Below, piece by piece: positions 29,216 through 41,830 of a stretch of 64,000 nt of DNA; within the stretch, counting starts at the first letter, position 1; every line of letters begins with the position of its first letter. The stretch spans positions 62,001 to 126,000 of the forward strand of contig JAALGZ010000023.1 of NCBI GenBank assembly GCA_015227615.1, read 5' to 3'. Position numbers and translations under genes: made by a program. The DNA is from Labyrinthula sp. Ha (Eukaryota; Sar; Bigyra; Labyrinthulida; Labyrinthulaceae). Below the pieces are notes generated by a model. The model did no database searches. It saw only the letters and a list, made by a program, of their open reading frames with translations, and was not told the DNA's origin.

Positions 29216-31468
29216 CAGTGATGCTCAAATCTGGCCCCCACTAATAGCCACTCCAAGGCCATACGTCCCCACATGAAGTTATTAGTGGCCGGTTGCGTGG
29301 AGAAGTGGTTGCCGGGTGCCCATGAATTTTTCAAAAAATTTGACTGATGTCCAATCCGGTCATAGTGAAACCGTTCAAATAACAGTTAAAAACCACAATT
29401 TCGGATAAAAATGAACAGTGATTCGACAAAGTCTGCCGCAGAAACGATCCATGACGACGCTTCGGGACAAGATCAGACCCTTTTTGTAGTAATTAAACAG
29501 AGTCTTGACGTTGAAAAAGCCGAATTTACAAAGAGAGAATACGTATTTAGGCTTCCTTACAAACATTGTTTAAAAAAGATGACTTGGTGGAGTAAAAAAG
29601 GTTATACTGGTCCCATGGAACGCCTAAGAACACACTTTGACTTAGAAACTATCAAAAATTTAAAAGAAGAACATGCAAGAAAGCGTAGAAGAAAAAACAA
29701 AGACATTCTGGAGTTTATGAACATTGAAAAACTGATGCTTTCAAGAATTCTATCTGTAACTTTTTACTGGAGAAGAATATACCATTGAGCTTGTTGAGAG
29801 CCGAAGAGTTCAAGAATATCAGGAAAGCGGATGACCTCGTTAGTGAAAACATGATGAGAGTTTATATGAATCGCATGGAATACCTTTTTATACAAAAGAT
29901 CATACAAGAAGTGGATTTAGAACTATTTAGTTTAGGCATCGATGGTTGGGCTCACCAAGGTTACAATTTCAATGGTGTTTATTTATGTTTCGACAAGATG
30001 AAGAAGGTGACATTTCGCCTTCTTGGAGTGCTTCCTTTAGAAGACGAAACCCAGAAAGCAATTAACATTGTTCCATTCCTGAAGAATTTGATGAATAAGT
30101 TTGGTCTTGATGATTCCCTGCTGATTGCAATTGTTGCTGATAATACAAACACGAACAAAAAAGTTTGCTGAGATCTTGGGACGCAGTTTGTGGGCTGTCT
30201 TAGCCATCGTTTTGCTCTAGGTGTTAAAGCATTTATCAAATCTGAACAATTGTTAGACGAAGTTTTAGACAAAGTGTAGTTGCTTTTTCGCAAGATCAAG
30301 AAATCAAAGAAATTAACAGTAGCTCTTAGAAAATATACGGATAAAGTCGTTATTCTTCCAAATGTGACGCGTTGGAGTAGAAAATTTCTCATGAAGCAAA
30401 GGTATCTTGAGATTTGGATGTTCATTGCGTAGATTAAAGATAAATAAGTTAAAGATCTTCTTCTGGGACAGCGTGATGCAAGAATTCTGGAAAAACATGT
30501 CGACTTTCTTGCTACCTGCGATCGCTTCGCAGTTGCTCTTCAAATTTCAAAGTTTAACCTTGTAGATGGGAAAAAAGTTGTTGCAAATCTCTTAAGAGAT
30601 GTCAATAATAATGATTGTTTGTTGAAGTATTTAGAAGATGATGCAGATATTTTGGCCGAATTTGGTGCTTTTGAGTCTGGAGTGTTTAAAGTTTATTAGG
30701 AGCATGAAGATAAGATTGATGCAGGAGAAGCAACAGCTTTGACCAGATTAGTAAAAGATCCTTCTGAAGAAGAAGAGAAGACCCCACCTTGTAATTCTGT
30801 GGCTGCAGAGCTCGTTTCTCAGAAAAGAAAAATTAAAAGGGAGAGTATTTTCGCAGATGTGAGCTTCATTCAGGCGACTTAGTGCTGTGTAGAAAGATTG
30901 TTTAGCCAGTGCAAGCTGATTTTTACTGACAAGAGAAATAGGATGATGCCTGCAACTTTAAACAGACTTGCATTTTTGAAGATGAGTAAAGATGAGTTGA
31001 TGGATCCCAAAATTTATGTTGCTATGAAAAAGAAAATCCCAGGTTTTGATGATAACCAAGAAGAAGAGATGGAGGAACAGATGGAGGAAGAGAATGTAGA
31101 AGAGGGAAAAGAAGATTTGACACTTGAGGGAATTCGTTTCTGTGACAAGGGGGTGCATAGCGTTGATGAAGCTTAAGCTTTAAGGGTTATAAATAAGTTT
31201 TATCTTTCCTTCATATAAATACATATTACTGTGTAAAAGTTTAGCCCAAACTTAAGCTTCTAACCAATGTAACTCTTGAGAATAAGGTGCAGTTTGTGCA
31301 GAAAAAAGCAATGATATTTTGGGCAATTCGCGAATTGTCGCGGGGACGCCCATAGATTTCCACCCCCTCGCGTCCCCATCATGTTTTTCTTAAAATTTTG
31401 CGTCCCCACAGATTTCCGCGGAAATTGTTGACCCGTAAAAACCCACAAAACAATTTTGAGCATCACTG
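29216..31468 (+). mobile_element. hAT DNA transposon, 2253 bp, decayed
   Basis: The ends are inverted repeats starting CAGTGATGCTCAAA (29216-29229 and the complement at 31455-31468), flanked by an 8-bp duplication with one mismatch. The interior carries a transposase pseudogene on the plus strand. The interrupted reading frame makes it non-autonomous today. Confidence 0.9.
29411..31176 (+). pseudogene. hAT transposase pseudogene
   Basis: Starts MNSDSTKSAAET. The early part has a basic, aromatic segment (YKHCLKKMTWWSKKGY, HARKRRRKNKD). The catalytic region reads LGIDGWAHQGYNFNGVY and AIVADNTNTNKK, followed by GCLSHRFALGVKAF. The C-terminal dimerisation motif is clear: CCVERLFSQCKLIFTDKRNR, MMPATLNRLAFLK. 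A frame change near 29788 and in-frame stops (for example near 30279 and 30430) break it. The last segment is acidic (EEEMEEQMEEENVEEGKED). Confidence 0.88.
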
Positions 31469-31476
31469 GCCATGAG
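31469..31476. repeat. 8-bp target duplication, right of the hAT element (gccatgag)
   Basis: Partner of 29208-29215 with one base changed. Confidence 0.8.
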
Positions 31477-31639
31477 TAAACGTGTAAATATATCTTCTGT
31501 ATGTGAAACTGTAATAATTCTTGTTCTTGTATATTTTTTGTCCAATCGCAGTATGTAAAAACCCGGCGACAGTTCAAGGATGTTTCAGTTTCGAAAAAGT
31601 GGTCGCACATGTCAAAATAAAATCTTCACACAAACCCAT

Positions 31640-33960
31640 TGATCAAAGTTTCGGGTATCTTTTTCTTCTGTTATAGGTACTTTCTCCGTGTGAATGATCT
31701 TCGTTTTGTTGATATTAATTAACAGAATAATGATTATTTCAGCTTTTTCAAGCAATTAAACAAGATCTATTACTTGATAGTAATTTTCAAAAAATGAACC
31801 TACATCGTCTGTGAAAGCCATAAACTCTAATTGTTCGGTTCCCGAGGTCATTTTCCCGCATATATTATATTTTAGGTTACAAATAATGATTACCAGCATC
31901 AAAAAAAAGAGTTGGTGATATGTTGTTAACTTGTATGACTACTTTTAGTATCATCTTTCTTTTGGATTCCTTTTCTTCTTCGATCACTTTAAATTTTTCC
32001 AGGCTCTAAAAGTACACAATTTTTTTATTAATAATTTAGGTACACCAGGCTCCCTTAGTAAAAGATGGATGAAGTTATGTAAAGCTGAGTCGAAGCTTTT
32101 CTTGAAGACAATGAACAACATCTTGGGTCCAATTTTCTCTGTTGCATCCTTCGTAATTATTCGCTTAATTATTTCATTTTTTTTAGATTGTTGCTCGATG
32201 CTTACGGAAACTAAATTGATATGAAGTAATTTTTTCAACTACGATATCTAGTCGGCCATTGATTATTTTGTCAAGACTTAGATGGATGATTGAAACAGTG
32301 TTATTGACTTGCAATACAAAGGAATTCATCTTTCAACCTTATCTTTGTTAAAGAAAATTGCTTTTCCCCGGAAAATGATGATTATTCTTTTTTTAGTTTT
32401 GCTTCTCTAAAAGAAACCTTTAAATATTTTTTTTTATTTTTTTAAGTTTACCTGAATATCTGAGATCTTTATTTTTTGACTCCATCTTGTCCGCTGGTTT
32501 TGTTTTTTTTTCTGTTTTTTTTTAATTTTTGATTTGTTCTTTGGCTGGATTGTTTCATGAAACTATGAATCGGATTTGTGAATTTAAGTTATAATATACG
32601 TGGCAGTATTTTATTTCAAATGCAGTTATATTTTCTGGTTGCTTAGCTATATATTTTTGAGCCCATTGGATATGTTTCTGTGATATTTTGGACCCCTTTT
32701 CTATTGATATGACATTTCCTTGTATGTGTTCAGTTTTATTCCCGAAGTTGATTTTCAATTTGTGTAGATTTTTATTATTCTATGACTCATCGAGAGTAAT
32801 TTCTTTGAAACTATTGCGTACTACTGTATAAAATCCATTAAATTATCCATTCCAGTCAAAAACTGTAGCGTTGATGTCTTCTCTGAGCATTACAGTTATT
32901 TTTTACTCAGAAGTTGAATTAAGCTTTTCTCGTTTTATCTTGATGAGTTTAAGGGGGCTGGTGAATTATTTAGCTCAAAACCTTTAATTTTCTTGTATGG
33001 GATAAGTTATTCTACCACTTCCATTGTTACCTTTATGAATTGGATGTAGTCCATCTCTTCGGTTGAAAGTTCCGTAATCTTTAGTTTGCATTGGAGAGCT
33101 TTGTCAAACTGTTTTCTATATGTTCTTAAATAGGTCGATACATCATTTTCTGTGTTTTCTTTATATTTCGTGTTACGGGAAATGTGGTTTATAGAGATTT
33201 TATTCACATGTAGCCTTCCAGTTAATTCTGCGAGATGTCTTTACTGGTTTTTCTGTCTATTTTGATTGATGGGATTGCATTGTACTTGGTGGTAATGATG
33301 AAACCTATTTCTGATGATACTGTCTCTTTATTTAATCGCTTGAAGGTTCCATGTCTTGTGGATTCCTTCTTCCCTATCTTCAACGTGTGATAAACTATTC
33401 CCACCCTGTTTCTGAGCAGATTTTTTTCAGAATCTTGTCATTTCTATTGCTTCTGGTGGACGCTCCGTACTATTTACTGACATCTACCCATGTTTTCTTT
33501 ACCTGAATATTCCAATCACCTCAAGCAACAATTAACTTCCTCTTGTTTACTTCCTTCACTACCCTTTCTTGTAGCTTTTCTGCGAATTTCTCATACACAT
33601 AGATCGGCAGTCCACTGCAGGGTGCGAACAAACTTACTAAGATTAGTTTCCTTTGTTATTTGACCTGAACTTGACAACTAGGATTATCTCTCTTGCTCTG
33701 TATGTATCAGTTACATCAAAAAAATCTAACACATACATAAAGACCACTAAGCCAGTCAAAATGGAGTCACAATGTGATACATATCGACATTCTTTTTCAT
33801 TATGATAGACGTTCTTGTTCGCTTAATCAAGTCTTTGAATACCCTTTTATAAAACTTCTTGAGGTAGGGTCAGTAGGTATAGAAGTTCATGTGTAAGCTT
33901 TACTATTTCAAAGAATTGGTATTGAGGAAAATTACCAACGTTTTGCGAGACTGTCTTGAC
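31640..33960 (-). pseudogene. Decayed non-LTR (LINE) retrotransposon: endonuclease and reverse transcriptase
   Basis: Read on the minus strand, the 5' part (about 33960-33350) shows an APE-type endonuclease piece, LIVA.GDWNIQVKKTWVD, resembling the GDFN motif block, followed by GVGIVYHTLKIGKKEST near 33400-33350. The reverse transcriptase comes at about 32260-31680: QFSFRKHRAT, FKKSFDSALHNF, GVPKLLIKKL, NNISPTLFLML and the active site AFTDDVGSF (FADD in most LINEs). Stops and shifts are frequent. The limits are approximate and no poly(A) end or target duplication was found. Confidence 0.7.
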
Positions 33961-36900
33961 ACTCATTTTTCGTCGCCATGTAAGGTATAAGAGCCTATTG
34001 AGGCGCTAATTTGATGTATGATCCATCTCAGGAATAACTCTTGCCATTTTCTCCCTTTACCTGAAATGTATAGGATAAGGTAATTCCATTATGAGCACTT
34101 AAGGTATTTTTCTTACTTGTCATTCTTACGCTAGAATATCTGTAAAATATCTTAAGATCATATTCAACTAGTTGGGTTAAAGCATTATTTCGTGTACCTG
34201 CCCACCAGAATATCAACACTATTAAAACGGTGCCAAAATTAATCTAATTAACTAGAGCTTTTCATAATTTACTACTAGCAAATTATTTATAGCTATAAAA
34301 TCTAAAACTCGAGGGTTTTAACCAGAAAATATTAACATGGAGATTTTAAAATAACAGGCATCTAATTAGTATTTACTTCTAAAAATAACTAGTTTTATTT
34401 CAAAACGATATACTATAAATAACTTTTGTCGCTATGATTTTATCAATGTACAGTTGGAGATTCTTCTTTAAGATGTTTTTTATACATGTACATATTGAGC
34501 TAGGTTATCAAAGGTATGGATAGCTTGGTCAAATTTTACTCCTACATGCATACTAAAATGGTTATATTCTGGAAGTCTTAAAATATTCAAACTTCAAAAA
34601 TTAAATTCATGCTTCGTCTAAATCCATGAATGATGCGACAAATATATTTTGTAGATGATTCATAATTCTTGCTCTTCTAAAATATTCCTATAAAGCTCTC
34701 TTCAAAGAAATAAATGTTTTAGAACCTAAAACGAAGTTTCAATGTTAGAGACAAATTTATTTTATATATGTTTTAAATATTATATAAGTCGTATTTGAGT
34801 TGTAGAGTTTCTGCTGTATAAGTATGATCTCTTGGGTAAAGTTTTTTTTGCATCGGTATTGAATTAATGGTTCTTGTGCATAATACTAATATAATGTTTA
34901 CTGAACCCAGAAACTCTAATGAGAGCAAATATAGTTTTTCATTCGGGATATCACTCATTAAATTTATGTGAAGTTAATAAAATATTAAAACAATCGACTA
35001 AATAGTTATAAAATACGGGCTTTAAGCTTTGGGGTTTTATTTAGTCTTTAAATGTTCTATCTACTAAACCCGGTCTAGTTCCCACATCCCGTCTATGGTC
35101 CTTGATTTTTTTCCATAATGCAACAAGAACTATCAAACTGATTCGGATAATTAGTATTTTATTTTCGTTAAGAAATATCAAATTCCACAATATGATCCTT
35201 AATATTATCTAGAATAGCTAATTAATATATTTTTTCTAAAAATGGATAATAGAATTTGGTTTCAACTTTATCATGCTACATAAGTATTGACCAAGTGATT
35301 CACCAGTAGATTGCATATCTCACAAATAGCTTATTTATTGTTGAATCTTATTCCAGCTGCTAGCTACTTAGGTTTTTCACCTATGCTATACTTACTATTA
35401 AAAATGTTTAACACTATCGTTCTTTTAGATTAACCTTAATTTCCATTTGGGGTTTTCAAGAAGACAGCATAAAAAAGTCCTTCCTCGAATGAGAGTATAG
35501 AAAAAATATAAATTACCAGTGGAACTTGATACCATCTCATGCAAATTTCCAGAATATTCATCTCTTTCCTGTTCTTAGATTAAAAAATATTCCTCACTTA
35601 GTATGTGTTTAATAAACAATTATCTTTCTTAAAGTGATTACTACATTGTAACCTAAAGTGTACCAACGCTGATGCACCACGGCATGTTAATGCGACGTCC
35701 AGGGATAACTCATAATGGGAACTCTGTGTACATGGGGTGCAAAGCAAACATCTTCGTTAATGGGAATAAGAAAGTGGAAAGTTCCTAGTTGCTAAATCGT
35801 TAATTTGATGCAGGCGGATAACATCATTTATCTTTTTATGGTTCATATTAAAATTTGATGTCCTCATGTTGATCATAAAATATGCTTGTCCATCTTAAGA
35901 ATATCTAACATGCATAATGAACTTTCTCGTAAGTTTCATTAGTCAATATGAGCTCTGAATGTAGATTTTTATATCGACGGGGTATGTGGTCGTTTGAAAG
36001 TCTTTTCACTAATGAATCAACTATTTGCAGTACTGAGAAACAGGGTTCACTATATCTTAATGACCTCCTGGAAATTAGTAGTATTCAAACATATTCTTAT
36101 AAGTTTATCCATATTAATAATACCTTAACCCGTCTATCGGCTCCAGTATTCGCACTTAAAATTTAACTCCTGATCTTAATATCCCTTGATCACGAACTGG
36201 TGCCACCCCATCCCCATGAATTGAAGCCGTTATTTGGTTGATTTAGTCCTTAGTTGGTCCTTCTCTTATTTGATGGTGGCTCTCCTATTTACATAATAAA
36301 TCTAAGATATCCTTTAACAGTGTTTAGTTTTCTCCTCGTTTCACTCGGTGGGTTATTTATACATTTTAATTTTCATCGAATGCGTAAAGTCTCTGAAATA
36401 AATCTACGTTAATCCCTTCAACACCCTTCCTTGTTCTAAAATAACAGCTAAGATTTTAACTTGCAGAGGATTTGAGAAGATTACGCAGAAGATTTGCTCC
36501 TTTCTTTATTTTTTAGCTGACATAATTTACAAATCCTTTGGTTTAGTCAGTCACTAAGCAGTTGAGTGTACGACTCTCTCCATACTGACTGTTTACACTT
36601 TACATAGTTATACTACAATATTACATTACCGCACTATTGGTACAACTTTACAGAATACATTTTTACTAATACATAAGCACCGGAAACAACAGATCGTAAA
36701 ACCTCGATACCTAAACAAATACTTGGAGTTAGAAGAAGTTACTTCTATAATTTTAAAGCTCTTTTCCAGCTCTTTCGGTTCATTTAATTTAATATACGTA
36801 TCCTCATAAACATATAGACAATACGGACAATTACTTGTCTAACTATACAATCTCCACATGGCATATATTAATCATATTATTATAATAGTTCCTCTTTGGT

Positions 36901-36966
36901 CTCACTGAAAGAGCCAAACTTCTTATCAGAAAGTATAAAAACTTCAAGAACCAAATCGATTTAACA
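33961..36966. other. Long A+T-rich intergenic region without recognised gene
   Basis: About 3 kb with only short open frames (largest under 75 codons) and no motif I can support on either strand. It lies downstream of the Roco gene. Confidence 0.45.
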
Positions 36967-39486
36967 TTAATAAGAAAAAAATCTATCAAACAAGTGTCCC
37001 TCTACAGTATTATTGGAGAAATAATCTATCCAATGTTCATTTTGGGCATTTTCTAAAGTGATACCAGATTTTTCACTCTTACAAAGAAGAATTATATTGA
37101 GAAATGATGCAGATTTTTCATCCATTAATTTTGCTGAAAAATCCCGCAACCAAATATAATTATTTCCTTGAACTAACTTTATACTCAATTTTTTGTCTGA
37201 TTTTAAATATATATCAACTATTTTCTTGGCTGAAAAAATAAATCTTGCAAAACCTTTGAATAATAAAGTTTCTAGAATTTCATTTTCATCTTTTAGAAAC
37301 CAATTAAAAACTTTGACAAAATCAGATATAGTCCAATAATTATTATGAATTAATAAAATATCTGATTTTGAAGTTGGTTTTATTTTATTATCTATTGGAG
37401 GAAGTAATTCTGGTACTATAAAAATATCTTTTTCTTTTTCAACTCTAAATAAAACAAAGTGTTCTAAAGCAACTTTCAAAACATAATTTCTTTCTTTTTC
37501 AGAATATTCTTTTAATAATAAATTAAATAAACTTTTGTTTATTTTTCCAGTATCGATATATTTTCTATAAAAAGGAAAATTATCTTTATCTAATCTAAAA
37601 GCAAGTTGATGAAAACTTGGATCACGAATAAAACTGCCTAAAGCTTGAGCAAGAAAAGATGGCGCAAAAAATATATAATTTTCATTATCTGGAAGGTTCA
37701 ATTCTGGTTGAAAAAATATTATTTCTGCTCGCATATAAACTTCAACCATCAAATTGCAATCTTCTGCCGTAAAATTACTTGAATATCCTTTTTCTCGAAA
37801 ATCCTTTACATTCATATAATTATTCTCTTCTCTACAATTATCCAAAAACAAAACCCAAACAGTTCTTACCGAAAAACCAGTTTCAACTAGACCAGATCTC
37901 AAACTTGCTATTAGCTTTTGTTTGATTACATTTACAGAATTTCCAAAAGGTCCATCAGAATTATCTATTTGAAAGAAATATTTTTTATCATCTGTTTTCA
38001 ATAAAAATAAATGATCTGATAAATTCAAAGTTAAAATTTCGATTTTTCTATTTAATTTTTCCATTTCAAGTTCATCACTTTTTTTTAAGAATTTATTTCT
38101 ATGTGTACCTATAAAAATAACAGGTGCTGTTTTTGCATTTTTTAAAATACTTTCACACCAAAATTTCATTCTCTTTAATTCGTTTGAAGAATTTTTTGTC
38201 ATATTAAAAACTAATAAATAATATGCATTTTTATTCATAAAAATATGATGAACAGAAGAAAATATTTCTTGTCCACCAAAATCCAAAACCCGAAGAAAAA
38301 CATTATTGGTTTTAAAATCAAAGTTATCTTGTGTAAAATATTTTACAAAATTTTGATCAGCTAAAGTTCTTTTAATTAACTCTTTTTCAAAAGATAAATT
38401 ATATTTAGTTATAGGATTAACTTTTGGATATTCTTGAACTTTTCTTGCTAAAACATTTTTAACTCTTTGAACACTAAGTTCATATTTAGTTATATATTTT
38501 AATTGTCTTTTTAAACTTTTAACTTGTAAAATATTTTTATCATTTAAAACAAGAGTTGAATAATTTTCACCTAAAAAACTCTTACCAGAAAGTGTTCTTA
38601 AAGTTGATGTTTTCCCAGTTCTTCCATCACCTAAATTAAAAAAAAATACAAAATTACCCATAAGAATAAGTTGAGTTTCAGATAAATTTCTTAAACTAGG
38701 TTTAAGTTTTCTTGAAATAATTGTTTGAACTGAATCTAAAGTTAAAGAAACTAAAGAAGGATGTTCATCAATTATTTTCTTCAGTTTTTCATTAACTTTC
38801 AAACTTGAGGTTTTAAACCTAAAATAACATTTAAGCTATATTTCTACCATAATATTTCAACATAATTATTTATCCTCAAAAACGTTTTTAATAAGTTAAA
38901 TAAGAATATTTCATTATAAGAAATAGATTCTTCTTCAAAGCTAAAGAATAAAAAAAATTAACAAAATACCAAAATTTAATTAATGTATTTGAAAAAATAT
39001 TATTTTCCAATAGATTTTGAAGTTGATTTTCAGTAAAATTATTTTCTCTAAATCTAAAATAAATAAAAAAGATAAATATACTCTAAACGCTTTATATTTA
39101 CAAGTCCATTTAATAAATTTTGAAGCAAAAAAGGGTTTTGAAAGTCACAAAAACTAAACCTAAACTTATAAAAAATATATTTTTTACTCTAAATCCTCAA
39201 GATTTTCAAGACTTTGTATTTTACAAAGTGTTTGTAAATTCTTTTCTGTTATTTTACAACAATAAAATCTAAATATATAAAAACAAAATAAACCTACTGT
39301 AAAAATTTAACACTGGGGAAAACAAAAAATATATTTTTTATTTGTTTATCAATATCAGAAAAATAACAATTCCAAAAACTAAACTAAATGAAAAGTTAAA
39401 TAATACCTTATTTCAGTAACTTCTGAATCTATTTGAATCCCTTTTAAAAGGCATTCAAATTCCGTATTGAGCTCTTTATAGTCCAT
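36967..39486 (-). CDS. Roco GTPase: LRR-ROC-COR protein, eight-exon gene
   Basis: Proposed exons, 5' to 3' on the minus strand: 39486-39407, 39378-39298, 39268-39188, 39159-39082, 39053-38970, 38940-38848, 38818-38658, 38630-36967. They sum to 2322 nt, an exact 773 codons plus stop. Introns are 27-29 nt, GT...AG, with acceptors ending TTTAG or CTTTAG. Exons 2-6 each encode about one leucine-rich repeat (for example FYCCKITEKNLQTLCKIQSL). The last intron is in frame and stop-free; removing it gives LMGDGRTGKTS, a correct P-loop. ROC motifs: GDGRTGKTS, LDFGGQEIF (switch II) and IGTHRN. The COR-like region follows to the C-terminus (LDNCREENNYMN..., FAPSFLAQALGS). No kinase domain is present. 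Roco proteins are dimeric GTPases in signalling; the specific role here is unknown. Confidence 0.85.
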
Positions 39487-40859
39487 AAAAATTCTAAAAG
39501 TTAATAAACAAAGCTGCTATAAACCCATCTATCTCAACTCTATTATTGTTTTTTCTTTTTTTATACTGTAATTCAATTGTCTTCTTTTCCATTCTACAAA
39601 TTAATTCTGTTTGTATCAAAATAAGAAATTTCACAAAATATCACCAATCTACAAGTTCCCAATTATATCATACATGCTATGTTTTCTTATTAAAATTATC
39701 ATACGATAAAAAATTACAAAATTGGAATAAATGAATAGGATTATTGTCTAGTTAAATTTTCTTTTTCATATTCTCAATAGATGAATATCAAGTGTATTTC
39801 AAAGGCAACACTTCTACCACAGCCTCAAGTATTTTACCTCTTTATTTAACTTCAGTGTTGCTCATGTATCAAGTTAACTTTGGCAGAGATAAAGACAAAT
39901 CTTTCAGATATTACTGATGCATAAATAAACAGACAACATAAATATCTTCTTTATTCTCTTAATATACATAGACATTCTTTACTTATATACTTACTTGACC
40001 ATAACTCTAACGCCTTAAAATAAGACTCAAGTTAAAAACTACTGTTCTATTTACAAAAATTTAATAAATTCTTATTTTAAAGTGTAATGCAATATATCAT
40101 AATTTCAGTTAGCAAAACAATGAAAACAATTTAGTTAATAACCTTAACAAAGCTACCTAAGAATTCAATAAGTTTAGAATATGTTCTTATTCAACAAAGT
40201 AGGAAAAAATAAATATAAAGTTAATCCAACTTATATAATGCAAATAGAACTTTATTTTTTTTGTGGATACAAAAAGTTTTCTACTTTATTCCTCTTACAA
40301 TAGATATTGCTTTAGTCTATTCATCAAAATAACTAGTAAATAGGATTCAACTCTTAATAACAAATATATTTATGATAAATAGCACTTAGTTTCTTGATTA
40401 TAATGGGTTTAAAAGAAGGTATAAATTTTGTTTTTATATTTTAAGTTCATTTAACCTCTCTTGTAGAGACAAGATAACCAAACTAACTCTAATACTTGTA
40501 CTACCAATATATATATATATATACCACTGCTTAGTAAAACCTATGAAACTTCTAAGGCGGTTCCTATATGAACATATATATCTAATTACAAATATAAACA
40601 TATTCATAAGACACTCCTCCGCAATTAGATATAACTATAGAGAATATTACTTCTAAATCTTTTAAACTTGACCATATCTAGACTCTTGTCAACAATTCTG
40701 CAGCATTATTTTCTGTGCATTTTTTTGACATCTATTAACTTATCTTCAGTCACTTGTTGGATCTTAAAATATTTTACTCCAAATTATTCTGCAGGATTTT
40801 CAGGAGTTTCAACTCTTTAAAGATCTCGTGCTGCTTTTGAGTCACAGTGAACTTCAGGG

Positions 40860-41830
40860 CATTCGATAATAGTCTAGAGCTCTTCGATCAGAATGTATGG
40901 CAAATGGGTAACTTCTTTGACCAGCATATACAATGCAAGGTACTCGGGCACTTCTGACAAGGTCAACATCCACTTCATCTTCTTACATTTCCAAGATATC
41001 GGCATATCTCCCATATAGATTATATATCCCCCATTCGATTTATATTTATTTTCTGTACAATCAGCGAACGATGTATCCCTTCTGACTTTAATGTTGAATT
41101 TTTCTTCACATTTTACCTTTATTGCAAGATGCCTCGCATTAATTAAATATCTCAAAATCTTCCTCGAAATACGTAAGAGTTGTATATTCTCAGTTTGCAG
41201 ATATCCCGCAATAAAGTTAACTGCATAAGATAAGCGCGGTGTGAACAATTTGAAATATATGACAATTCTTCTACAATTTTCTGAAGCTTTCGTATTTATA
41301 TGCTGTTACCAGTCCGAATTACTGGGTTTACTATGATAGGAGTAACTACGTTTGTCGCTTCATTCTGATACATATTGTATTTCATGGTCATTTCTATAAT
41401 TTTTTCTTCTTGGTGCATCCATTATACATCTCTTTCTTGTTTTGGTTCCAAACCAGTAAATCGCGTGCTAAGTTCAATATACTTTATATGGAACTTCGGT
41501 GATAACCCTTTTTCAAATCACACAGTTAGCTGCTCTGTATTGTTAGAATATGTGGTTTCGTCAACGTAAACTACCACCAGAATTATATTACCAGACTTTT
41601 CCAAATGGTAAACTCCATCTCCGTTAACTGATTCCTGAAATTACAGTCCTTTAAAAAAGTGTGCTTGGTTCTGAAAATGACTTTACACTTGTTTCGGACC
41701 ACAAAAAGTTGCTTGGCATTTATAAACCTTTGAGTTATCATGTGTTCTCTGTTCGTGACCTTGAAAAGTTGTATAAATACAAGAGTATCCAACAGCCCAT
41801 ATAAATATGTACTGGTGAGGTCAGTTTATC
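40860..41830 (-). pseudogene. Ty1/Copia reverse transcriptase-RNase H remnant (copy 1)
   Basis: On the minus strand the 41830-41250 part shows LVVVYVDETTYSNN at the place of the copia VDD active site (second Asp changed), then FEKGLSPKFHIKYIEL, with stops between. The 124-residue open frame 40874-41248 is a copia RNase H piece: TPRLSYAVNFIAGYLQ, SRKILRYLINARHLAI, GGYIIYMGDMPISWKC and TLSEVPEYLALYML. It starts with a non-ATG codon and is not an independent gene. Confidence 0.75.

Noticed and set aside
38631-38657. Hydrophobic NFVFFFNL segment read as a genuine insertion before the P-loop
   Set aside because: It has GT...AG ends, the same length as the other introns, and its removal restores the P-loop. 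It is therefore treated as an intron.
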